The position numbers and the translations under genes were made by a program. Of a stretch of 20,294 nucleotides of DNA, positions 14,559-20,294 are shown in pieces. This DNA comes from a virus. The stretch covers positions 1 to 20,294 of the IMG/VR virus record IMGVR_UViG_3300042896_000379. The stretch is one strand, 5' to 3'. The notes below the pieces were generated by a model. It was not told the origin of the DNA and did no database searches. It saw only the letters and a list, made by a program, of their open reading frames with translations. Within the stretch, counting starts at the first letter, position 1. Every line of letters starts with the position of its first letter.

Positions 14559-15401
14559 TTATGTTCCCCATTCGTTTTTAAATAATGGTACCTGTAGCCT
14601 GTCCGAATATCTCCAACCCTTCTGCATTGCTAACTCAGCAACTTTTCTGTTGTTCATGCTGTATACACGTTCAACGCCACCGCAGGGCATAAGATACACA
14701 GGACCTTTAAAACCTTTTTTACGATATTCATTTACTGCTTGTTCTGCTTCTTCCGCATCTTCTTTAGTTGCTACCACAAACTTCAAATAAGTAAAGCCAG
14801 TATTATAATATTGTTGAACAACATCGGGGCAAATAGCATCGTCCCAATTCTCACCACTGATGCTTAATTTAGGACTTACACTAAATGTAAGACAATTTAA
14901 AAAACGATTTTTCTTCCATTCATACAGAAAGCTAACTAATTCTGGCTCTATCTTTTGAGTGCCATTAGTTTCAAATGTTAGTTCCTGCAACCCTCTCATA
15001 TTGTCATGAGATAACAAGTCTATATAAGCACGCTGCCAACCTAGTAACGGTTCGCCACCTGTAATAACCAAATGCTCATCTTTCCAATGCTTCGCAGGAA
15101 GTAAATCGGTAATAGTATCAACAATAGTATTGGTGTCGAGAACAGGACTGAGATGTTTGAAGCGTGGATCCCAACTCGCATAGCTATCACATCCAGTAGA
15201 TACAAGTGGTAATGATTTATAAGATTTAAACTTTTCTCCGTCCACCGCAAAACGCTCAACACTTTTTTCTCCTTTGGACATTCCAAAGCCATCGCATTTA
15301 AAGTTGCAACCGAATGTTCTCAAAAAAACAGAGGGTACGCCCATATAACGACCCTCGCCCTGTATACTATAAAATAGTTCAGATATTTTCAGCTTGCTCA
15401 T
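14559..15401 (-). CDS. queE: QueE-like radical SAM enzyme (7-carboxy-7-deazaguanine synthase)
   Basis: A 280-residue radical SAM protein. QueE rearranges 6-carboxytetrahydropterin to 7-carboxy-7-deazaguanine. It begins with the family's LKISELFYSIQGEGRYMG (4-21), has cluster-binding C32 and C36 in GCNFKC, TGGEPLL (114-120), ETNGT (144-148), SPK (176-178) and a C-terminal RYSDRLQVPLF like the WRLSPQ.HK end. The third cluster Cys appears to be C71 in GCDSYASWD (compare CDT.Y.WD), giving C-x3-C-x34-C instead of C-x3-C-x2-C. An upstream TTG at 15431 would lengthen it by 10 residues; I use ATG 15401, which fits known QueE N-termini. It overlaps mazG by 23 nt. Confidence 0.88.
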   Translation of the reverse strand: MSKLKISELFYSIQGEGRYMGVPSVFLRTFGCNFKCDGFGMSKGEKSVERFAVDGEKFKSYKSLPLVSTGCDSYASWDPRFKHLSPVLDTNTIVDTITDLLPAKHWKDEHLVITGGEPLLGWQRAYIDLLSHDNMRGLQELTFETNGTQKIEPELVSFLYEWKKNRFLNCLTFSVSPKLSISGENWDDAICPDVVQQYYNTGFTYLKFVVATKEDAEEAEQAVNEYRKKGFKGPVYLMPCGGVERVYSMNNRKVAELAMQKGWRYSDRLQVPLFKNEWGT

Positions 15402-15660
15402 ATATTGTAGACCATTCCCTAAGTTTATCAAATTTTCTATGTTGTGCTTCTTTGACTTGTAGATAATCTACAATACCATTATCGTAGCATAGTTCAATCA
15501 TTGCTATAAGATCACCAATTTCTTCAGTCAATCTTTGTCGATTGGTTGCACCATTATATTCACCATCTATTCCAAAGCGCAAACATTTTGAAATTGCTTG
15601 TGTTACTTCTGCACATTCTTCTTGAAGAATAAGCATAACTTCTTTTTTAGAATCATTCAT
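15379..15660 (-). CDS. mazG: MazG-like nucleotide pyrophosphohydrolase
   Basis: A 93-residue single-domain all-alpha NTP pyrophosphatase. The metal-binding helices are visible: E14-E15-x2-E18 in LQEECAEV, and E46-E47-x2-D50 in LTEEIGDL, the EExxE...ExxD pattern of MazG. It hydrolyses (d)NTPs to monophosphates and pyrophosphate. Phage MazG proteins are often suggested to alter nucleotide pools or host stress alarmone levels, but this substrate is not known. It is the first gene after a perfect sigma70 promoter and overlaps queE by 23 nt, so it heads the island's first transcript. Confidence 0.88.
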   Translation of the reverse strand: MNDSKKEVMLILQEECAEVTQAISKCLRFGIDGEYNGATNRQRLTEEIGDLIAMIELCYDNGIVDYLQVKEAQHRKFDKLREWSTIYEQAENI

Positions 15661-15691
15661 AATATAAAGTATTTAGTTGTTAGTATAGTCT

Positions 15692-15720
15692 ATTATATTA
15701 TATTTAGTCAATCATGTCAA
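15692..15720 (-). promoter_or_regulatory. Perfect sigma70 consensus TTGACA-17-TATAAT before mazG
   Basis: TTGACA (15715-15720, within the last gp55 codons) and TATAAT (15692-15697) are separated by 17 nt on the minus strand, a 12/12 match located in the 43-nt gap before mazG. The predicted start near 15685 leaves a 25-nt leader to the ATG at 15660. An overlapping weaker set, TTGACT (15706-15711) with an 18-nt spacer to TATACT (15682-15687), could be a second start. This is the best-placed host-type promoter for the mazG-queE-folE island. Confidence 0.82.
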
Positions 15721-16333
15721 TAAAAGAATTATCTTTTTCTACCAATTTCTTTTTTCTTGTTTTCGTTTCTGAGGGGGTTTCCCGTCTTTCGGGATCTATA
15801 TTGTCCAATTGTTTTTTCAAATAATCTACAAGTTGTCTACTTGATTCCGAATCATCACTATTTTGGATAATTGAATCTAAGTCTAAATTCTCAATAATTT
15901 TATATTTAGTTGCCTGGTGCTTTTTCTCTTTTTGGATTCTACGGATAAAGGCAAAGTAAATAATTTGCGTATAATATGCAAACGGATTAGATGATTTTGC
16001 TGGATCAAATTTTGTGGCAGCTGTCAAACAATTTTCTATGCCATCAGAAACCATATCATCTTTAAATGTATAATTAATAAAATTTGATTTATATGATAAG
16101 TGCGTAGCAATTTTAATAAAACATTCGCCTATGTACCTTGGTACTTGGGGAATCTGTTCATTCTTTTCCTTTGCAGCATCTATACTAGTTTTGTAGTCTA
16201 TAAGTGCAGCTAAGAATTTTTTATTATCTACGTAATGCGAGGTTTGAGGAATCTCAATGGAGTCTTTTTGTATTTCTACCGACTCGACCGACATTAATTC
16301 CTTCTCCGTATTCTTCAGTTTCTTTGTCTTCAT
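15704..16333 (-). CDS. 55: Late-transcription sigma factor gp55
   Basis: A 209-residue homologue of T4 gp55 (185 aa), the small sigma-like factor that directs host RNA polymerase to TATAAATA late promoters. The conserved YVDNKKFLAALIDYKT (34-49), the FKDDMVSDGIENCL helix (about 90-103), FDPAKSSNPFAYYTQI (about 108-123) and FIRRIQKEKK match gp55 segment by segment. The extreme C-terminus NSFIDMID resembles the hydrophobic-acidic tail by which T4 gp55 contacts the sliding clamp. ATG 16333 has AGGAG upstream; ATG 16294 also has a GGAGAAGG site, and either could be used. The 5' end overlaps the preceding ORF by 80 nt. Confidence 0.94.
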   Translation of the reverse strand: MKTKKLKNTEKELMSVESVEIQKDSIEIPQTSHYVDNKKFLAALIDYKTSIDAAKEKNEQIPQVPRYIGECFIKIATHLSYKSNFINYTFKDDMVSDGIENCLTAATKFDPAKSSNPFAYYTQIIYFAFIRRIQKEKKHQATKYKIIENLDLDSIIQNSDDSESSRQLVDYLKKQLDNIDPERRETPSETKTRKKKLVEKDNSFIDMID

Positions 16334-16733
16334 TTATTTCATCTCCTAACCTATTTAAAAATTCTTCAATCGTTTCTTCACCTGTTTCAATAACATCCTC
16401 ATCATCGTCCGGAATAAGTAAGTCTTCTTCCTCGTCTCGTTCAGATAGATAAGTTAAATAATTATTTTTTAAATTTTCTTTTATGTTTATTACAAGCACA
16501 ATTTGACTTGTTGGAATTGTATAAACTTCTTCTCCAGAAAAACTAAATAATGGATACATAATATACGATTCCACTACACCCCTAGAAGAAGGCATACGTA
16601 TTGCAGATAGAATAACTGGGTGTGTTACTTGTATAATCTTTCTATCGTAAATATCCTCACAATTATCTGTTGTCATACAAATGATATTATCACCTGAAGA
16701 TAATTTTAAATATTTGTAGTAAAGATCTTCCAT
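16254..16733 (-). CDS. Hypothetical protein, LSm-like N-terminus and acidic C-terminus
   Basis: A 159-residue protein between uvsW and gp55. Its first 90 or so residues (YYKYLKLSSGDNIICMT...YTIPTSQIVLVINI) alternate short hydrophobic beta strands in a way that suggests a small Sm/LSm-like barrel. Residues 96-145 are strongly acidic (EEEDLLIPDDDEDV and similar). Proteins of this type sit at this position in T4-like aquatic phages and remain unassigned. The ATG overlaps the uvsW stop (TAATG), and the 3' end overlaps gp55 by 80 nt, pointing to co-regulation with late transcription. I see no resemblance to T4 gp33. The fold call is tentative. Confidence 0.7.
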   Translation of the reverse strand: MEDLYYKYLKLSSGDNIICMTTDNCEDIYDRKIIQVTHPVILSAIRMPSSRGVVESYIMYPLFSFSGEEVYTIPTSQIVLVINIKENLKNNYLTYLSERDEEEDLLIPDDDEDVIETGEETIEEFLNRLGDEINEDKETEEYGEGINVGRVGRNTKRLH

Positions 16734-18214
16734 TATATTTTTACCTTTACTAATTTGTAGTTGAAATGCTCATCATTGTATATTTTAATCCGTTCAACCA
16801 TATGGAGTAAAGTATAATTCTTTTTACTTTTCCATGTTAGATCATCCGCAATATCATAAAGGTTACATGATGTTTTAGTTTCGCTTGTTCTCAAACCTCT
16901 TCCTATAGATTGTAAATTTCTAATTCTAGATTTTGACGGAGATGCAAAAATAATATTATGTAGATTTTTAATATTTATTCCTGTAGAGAATGTTCCATAG
17001 CTAGCAACAATAATAGCATCAGGTTCTAATTCTGTAATTCTACGGATATCCTCTCGTTGTTCCGTATCTGTTCCACCGAATACAAAAAAGACTTTTCTAT
17101 TTTCAGCTTTTTCTTTAATCATCTCATATAATGGTTTGCCGTGCTTTTCAACATATTGGAATAATACTAAAGTATTACCTGTCTGTTTTAATGCAAGATT
17201 GCGTATAAATTTATTTCTTGGTTCATGCTGAACTATAAAATCCATCTCATCTTGATATGACTTACCCTTTGTTCCTTTTCTCAATTCGTCGCTGTATTCT
17301 AATATTATATTATAAATCTCAAGATTTGCCAACTGGTTATCCGAAATAAGTTTCTTGGTGGTGGTAACTTTATACACCGCACCAAATAGTCCTTCAAGAA
17401 CTAACTTATGTGTTTTGGTTCCATCCAATGTTCCAGTAGTACCAATTCTATAGGGTGATGTAGTACATTTATTTAGAATACTTGTTAAAGACTTAGCTTT
17501 AAAATTATGTGCCTCGTCCCCATAAATTACTTTAAAATCTTTAAAGAAAGGTTTAGGTAGTTTATATAACGATTGCCATGTACTAATAACAACATCATAT
17601 TCATTGGATTTTTCGTGACCTCCGTAAATACGATGGCAATGCTCAGATGTTTTCCAATTATTCAAACAAGAATAATCTTGGAAATCCGAATACATTTGTT
17701 CCACGAGTGAGGTTGTTGGTACAAGGATTAATTGTCGTCTACTATATCTTTCGTGCCAACGAATAAGACAATAGATTATAAGGGATTTTCCTGAACCAGT
17801 GGGAGATAGTAAAAGACGTCTTCCATCTTTAATAGATTGAAAAACTGCATCTACTTGGTAATCTCGAATTTCGATAGGCTTTCCCTTTGAGCCTATATTT
17901 AAATCTTCACAAAATTTTCTAACAATATCATAAGTTACAGCATCGCATTCCTGTACATAATTACTGTAATCTATAGTATAATCTCTTTCGTCACAGAATC
18001 TTTCTAGATATTCTTTCAATCCAACATACAGTTCCTGTGTGAACATAGAATATAGACGAACCTTGCCGTCCCACATACGAGACTTATAGAGGGGATGAAA
18101 CTTTGCTCCAGGTACATCAAATGAAAAATGATCATTTAATTCCTGTCCAAGAGAAGGTTCACATTTTACTCTAAGATAAACTTCATCTTTTTTCGATAAT
18201 ACTATATCTGCCAT
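16733..18214 (-). CDS. uvsW: DNA/RNA helicase UvsW
   Basis: A 493-residue SF2 helicase matching T4 UvsW (503 aa) along its length. UvsW unwinds R-loops and branched DNA and shifts replication from origin- to recombination-dependent mode. The N-terminal UvsW-specific domain contains FHPLYKSRMWDGKVRL (39-54), a Q-motif-like RDYQVDAVF precedes Walker A SPTGSGKS (137-144), and GDEAH is at 232-236, GTTGTLDG at 258-265, ASYGTFSTGINIKNLHN in motif V and IGRGLR in motif VI. The C-terminal DEHFNYKLVKVKI also matches the T4 end. Start and stop codons overlap uvsY and the downstream ORF by one base each (TAATG). Confidence 0.97.
   Translation of the reverse strand: MADIVLSKKDEVYLRVKCEPSLGQELNDHFSFDVPGAKFHPLYKSRMWDGKVRLYSMFTQELYVGLKEYLERFCDERDYTIDYSNYVQECDAVTYDIVRKFCEDLNIGSKGKPIEIRDYQVDAVFQSIKDGRRLLLSPTGSGKSLIIYCLIRWHERYSRRQLILVPTTSLVEQMYSDFQDYSCLNNWKTSEHCHRIYGGHEKSNEYDVVISTWQSLYKLPKPFFKDFKVIYGDEAHNFKAKSLTSILNKCTTSPYRIGTTGTLDGTKTHKLVLEGLFGAVYKVTTTKKLISDNQLANLEIYNIILEYSDELRKGTKGKSYQDEMDFIVQHEPRNKFIRNLALKQTGNTLVLFQYVEKHGKPLYEMIKEKAENRKVFFVFGGTDTEQREDIRRITELEPDAIIVASYGTFSTGINIKNLHNIIFASPSKSRIRNLQSIGRGLRTSETKTSCNLYDIADDLTWKSKKNYTLLHMVERIKIYNDEHFNYKLVKVKI
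17304..17332 (-). promoter_or_regulatory. Possible internal sigma70 promoter TTGGCA-17-TATAAT in uvsW
   Basis: TTGGCA (17327-17332) and TATAAT (17304-17309) with a 17-nt spacer match 11 of 12 consensus bases on the coding strand. It could drive the LSm-like ORF and gp55, although the predicted start is over 550 nt upstream of them. AT-rich coding sequence can yield such matches, so support is modest. Confidence 0.35.
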
Positions 18215-18654
18215 TACATCATGCCATTAGTAAACTTCTGCCATTCAATAGCATTTTTAATATCCCAACCTCTACTATTGATGGAACGAATAATTTGTTC
18301 TAACTGATATAATACTGTTTTAAAATATTCTACTTTATCTTGCAGGATAACCAAATCAGCATCTACAGTTAGAAACTCATCCATTTCATTTTTAAGAGGT
18401 TTATTACCTTGCCATTGGCTCCAATTCTCTTCTTCTAATTCTGCTTGTGTCATCTCACCTCTATAATACCGATACTTTTTGCGTCGGCAATTTAAATAAT
18501 CAGATTCAGTTTTACGAAGATTAAGGCGTGTAGAGGAAAGTAGATTCAAATATTTTGCATGAAGGTTAGGAGTTTTTATAGACTCCTGACCCAAATTTAA
18601 TTCATTGATTTTACAATCCGCTTCCCAAGTATCTTGCAACTCAGTTAATTTCAT
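18214..18654 (-). CDS. uvsY: Recombination mediator UvsY
   Basis: A 146-residue homologue of T4 UvsY (137 aa), which loads the UvsX recombinase on gp32-coated single-stranded DNA. The pattern follows T4: MKLTELQDTWEADCKIN at the N-terminus, LHAKYLNLLSSTRLNLRK (about 31-48), a basic CRRKKYRYYRGEM segment (DNA-binding region), DADLVILQDKVEYFKTVL (about 98-115), and IIRSINSRGWDIKNAIEW near the end. Its stop overlaps the uvsW start, the same pairing as in T4. It is soluble and helical. Confidence 0.93.
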   Translation of the reverse strand: MKLTELQDTWEADCKINELNLGQESIKTPNLHAKYLNLLSSTRLNLRKTESDYLNCRRKKYRYYRGEMTQAELEEENWSQWQGNKPLKNEMDEFLTVDADLVILQDKVEYFKTVLYQLEQIIRSINSRGWDIKNAIEWQKFTNGMM

Positions 18655-18670
18655 AATATAATGCCTTCAA

Positions 18671-19564
18671 TTAACCGACTTGGATAATTTGCTGAGGATT
18701 GCCTTGGAAGTTGAATGAACCATAGTGGTTCAAGCTGATAGATGGGTCAAGCCAAATTTCGCCGCCCATATCTTGCCATCTGCGTGAGAAGGTATAATCT
18801 TCAGACAAATAACGCTTGTCCTTCGGATCAATCATAGTATCAAAGAATGCATAGAAGTGAGGATTTAACTCTGGGGGAGTATTTAAATCGTTGTTATACT
18901 TAAGCTCAGGATAATGTACAATCATTTTGTCAATAACTTCACGCTTAATCATCATAAAGCCTGTAGCACCATCGTGTAAACGAATTAGACCATTCTCAAT
19001 AGCAATTTGTTTGGTATCGCGATTTAAGAATTTAAAGTTGATAGCATAGTCACTACCGAAAGAAGCGATCTGTTGATCCGAATAACCTTCATCCTTAAGT
19101 CTAACTGACTCGCGAATACGCTGCCAATTTACACCCTTCTTAGGATAAGCACCAACTGCTACCTCTTTATTGTGTGCAATTAATTTAATTACATCTTCAA
19201 CTTGGAATTCAATGTCCGCATCAATAAACATTAAGCGAGTAAAATCGCTTTGTAGGAAATAAGCAACAAGTACATTACGTGCTCTTGTTACTAACGATTC
19301 ATTTGCAATAGTACCAAATGCCACGGGGATTTGATGTTGGTTACAGAATGTTAACAATCTAATTGTTGAGCGGAAATATGCTTCTGTCAACATTCCACCA
19401 TAGCAAGGAGTTGCTATGAAGAGTTTTTCTTTTCGCAAATCATCTAATTTAACTTCCAATTTATTTTCGTTTGGATTTGCTGAGGGTGTTAATGTTGTTG
19501 GTACTTTAGGCAATGCAGGCACCTTTGGCAAAGCCATTGGTGTAATCTTCTTTTTTGTATTCAT
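18671..19564 (-). CDS. GT-A fold glycosyltransferase with Pro-rich N-terminus
   Basis: A 297-residue protein. After a basic, proline-rich N-terminal extension with a near repeat ALPKVPALPKVP (11-22), a GT-A type fold begins at KLFIATPCYGG (47-57). FIDADIEF at 113-120 carries the DxD-like metal/UDP-sugar motif (D115, D117). The ATGFMMIKREV segment and the C-terminal SEDYTFSRRWQDMGGEIWLDP match the acceptor/catalytic (ED) region of related phage and bacterial glycosyltransferases. It follows the tail-tube gene by 17 nt with a TTGGAG ribosome site, so it is probably expressed late and could glycosylate a virion or host component. Substrates are not readable. Confidence 0.83.
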   Translation of the reverse strand: MNTKKKITPMALPKVPALPKVPTTLTPSANPNENKLEVKLDDLRKEKLFIATPCYGGMLTEAYFRSTIRLLTFCNQHQIPVAFGTIANESLVTRARNVLVAYFLQSDFTRLMFIDADIEFQVEDVIKLIAHNKEVAVGAYPKKGVNWQRIRESVRLKDEGYSDQQIASFGSDYAINFKFLNRDTKQIAIENGLIRLHDGATGFMMIKREVIDKMIVHYPELKYNNDLNTPPELNPHFYAFFDTMIDPKDKRYLSEDYTFSRRWQDMGGEIWLDPSISLNHYGSFNFQGNPQQIIQVG

Positions 19565-19581
19565 AATAACTCCAAGTTATA

Positions 19582-20166
19582 TTATAAGGGCTCTACTTCG
19601 AAAATAGTATATTTGAACGATGCTATCGCTGTAAAATATTCTACACTTCCTGATGCTATATCAAAGTCCAAAGCGGACAACGATGTAGGGAACAGGTTTT
19701 TAAATATTATATTTACTTTTGCTGTGTTTGTCGAGTCTAAAATTGTTAAAGTTGCATCCGAGTATGCCAAAATCTCTGAGGTACCATTTATATTTGTTAC
19801 AAACGGAAATCTACTTGGCCTATCTTTTACAAAGGTTGAGAACTGGTTATAGTCTTTGGGGAAACCTATAGCCACTATCCATCTATACAATTCAAGATAA
19901 TTTGACATATCTTCCGAAATCAAAAATCTAATTGCAAGCTCACCAAAATTAATCTTATCACCGATAGTAGGAATATCAACAAACGGGGTAGGTTGAACCG
20001 CATATCCTAGTTGTATATCTGGGATGTTTGCGGATTGACAAGTAAAGGAAACATTAGGTATATCTTTGACACCAAATCTAAACGCATTTGGTCTTAAATA
20101 ATCATAAGTTTTTGGTAATGAGTTATAAAAATTACTTTGTAGATTGTTGATGTTAGATGTATACAT
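19582..20166 (-). CDS. Tail tube-family virion protein (gp19-like)
   Basis: A 194-residue protein with the T4 gp19 tail-tube fold pattern. RPNAFRFGVKDIPNVSFTCQ (25-44) corresponds to gp19 RPNLFQVEIS..FTFQCK. TIGDKINFGELAIRFLISED corresponds to the gp19 GDRTFDDWTVTVMNDE segment, and IFKNLFPTSLSALDFDIAS corresponds to IKGLWPTNVGELQLDWDS near the C-terminus. It is longer than T4 gp19 (163 aa) by an N-terminal extension and a central loop, so it may be gp19 itself or a related tube-initiator protein (gp54/gp48-like). A late promoter and an AAGGA site lie immediately upstream, as expected for a structural gene. Confidence 0.8.
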   Translation of the reverse strand: MYTSNINNLQSNFYNSLPKTYDYLRPNAFRFGVKDIPNVSFTCQSANIPDIQLGYAVQPTPFVDIPTIGDKINFGELAIRFLISEDMSNYLELYRWIVAIGFPKDYNQFSTFVKDRPSRFPFVTNINGTSEILAYSDATLTILDSTNTAKVNIIFKNLFPTSLSALDFDIASGSVEYFTAIASFKYTIFEVEPL

Positions 20167-20187
20167 AAGCTTCCTTGTTATCTAATA

Positions 20188-20195
20188 TATTTATA
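20188..20195 (-). promoter_or_regulatory. T4-type late promoter TATAAATA
   Basis: The minus strand reads TATAAATA exactly, the T4 late promoter box recognised by gp55-containing polymerase. It lies 21 nt before the ATG of the tail-tube gene (20166), with AAGGA between. The gp55 gene in this window supplies the matching factor. A short inverted repeat (GCCT, 6-nt loop, AGGC at 20196-20209) abuts its upstream side. Confidence 0.88.
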
Positions 20196-20210
20196 GCCTG
20201 TGCAAAGGCA

Positions 20211-20236
20211 GAAAAAGGGGGAATTACTTCCCCCTT
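20211..20236 (-). terminator. Rho-independent terminator of the upstream gene
   Basis: On the minus strand a perfect 9-bp stem AAGGGGGAA / TTCCCCCTT (20215-20236) with a GTAA tetraloop is followed by a T-run TTTTTCT. It lies 28 nt past the stop of the upstream gene and before the late promoter, so it separates two transcription units. Confidence 0.93.
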
Positions 20237-20263
20237 AAATTCCGATCTATGCCGGCTACTTAA

Positions 20264-20294
20264 TTACATTAAGTTTACAACCTTAGTCTTGCGA
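20264..20294 (-). CDS. C-terminal end of an upstream gene (partial)
   Basis: The minus strand encodes RKTKVVNLM followed by TAA (20264-20266), the only frame of the three open through the edge to a stop placed shortly before the terminator. It is probably the 3' end of a structural gene such as the tail sheath, which precedes the tube gene in T4-like phages, but nine residues cannot identify it. Confidence 0.45.
   Translation of the reverse strand, partial: RKTKVVNLM

Noticed and set aside
6236-15401. Looked for QueC, Gat-QueC or QueF in the island
   Set aside because: None of the genes shows QueC PP-loop or QueF motifs; the steps after 7-carboxy-7-deazaguanine are not encoded in this window.

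Overview
The window is a gene-dense, AT-rich piece of a T4-like myovirus genome, most like the marine or freshwater cyanophage/pelagiphage branch. Every supported gene lies on the minus strand, so transcription runs from position 20294 towards 1. The lineage call rests on recognisable T4 core genes: a tail-tube-family protein, UvsY, UvsW, the late sigma factor gp55, and the recombination nuclease pair gp47/gp46. It also rests on genes typical of aquatic T4-like phages: MazG, a 2OG-Fe(II) oxygenase, a DUF2452 protein and a VWA/metallopeptidase-like protein. Host identity cannot be read from the sequence. I saw no tRNA, rRNA, CRISPR array, insertion sequence or integrase.

Layout from the right end (5' of the transcripts) to the left: (1) the last codons of an upstream gene, a strong intrinsic terminator, then a T4-type late promoter (TATAAATA) driving a gp19-like tail tube protein and a GT-A glycosyltransferase (18671-20294). 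(2) The recombination/late-transcription block uvsY-uvsW-(acidic LSm-like ORF)-gp55 (15704-18654). (3) A consensus sigma70 promoter, then an accessory island (6236-15660). It holds mazG, queE, a histone H1-like basic protein, folE, a GT-B glycosyltransferase, a DEDD exonuclease, a 62-aa ORF, a second GT-B, a TGT/DpdA-like transglycosylase, a QueD/PTPS-like protein, a third GT-B, galE and queD. Most of its genes overlap by 1-23 nt or abut. (4) DUF2452, gp47 and gp46 (2971-6207). (5) A 2OG-Fe(II) oxygenase, a small ORF, and a large metallopeptidase-VWA gene with its own consensus-like promoter, running off the left edge (1-2969).

The island is the notable part. FolE, QueD and QueE are the first three enzymes of 7-deazaguanine synthesis (GTP to 7-carboxy-7-deazaguanine). 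The TGT/DpdA-like protein has the features expected of an enzyme that exchanges a guanine base for a deazaguanine. These genes are interleaved with three GT-B glycosyltransferases and a UDP-glucose 4-epimerase in what look like shared transcripts. My inference, not proven by sequence, is that the phage makes a 7-deazaguanine DNA modification and may further glycosylate it. The more conservative alternative is that the glycosyltransferases modify virion or host-surface sugars and are merely co-located.

Three matches to the full sigma70 consensus (TTGACA-17-TATAAT) occur on the coding strand, two of them inside coding sequence, plus one TTGACT-17-TATAAT. This suggests that host-type promoters drive the island and recombination genes, while the late promoter drives the tail gene. 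QueE and both QueD-like proteins have unusual metal/cluster-binding motifs.
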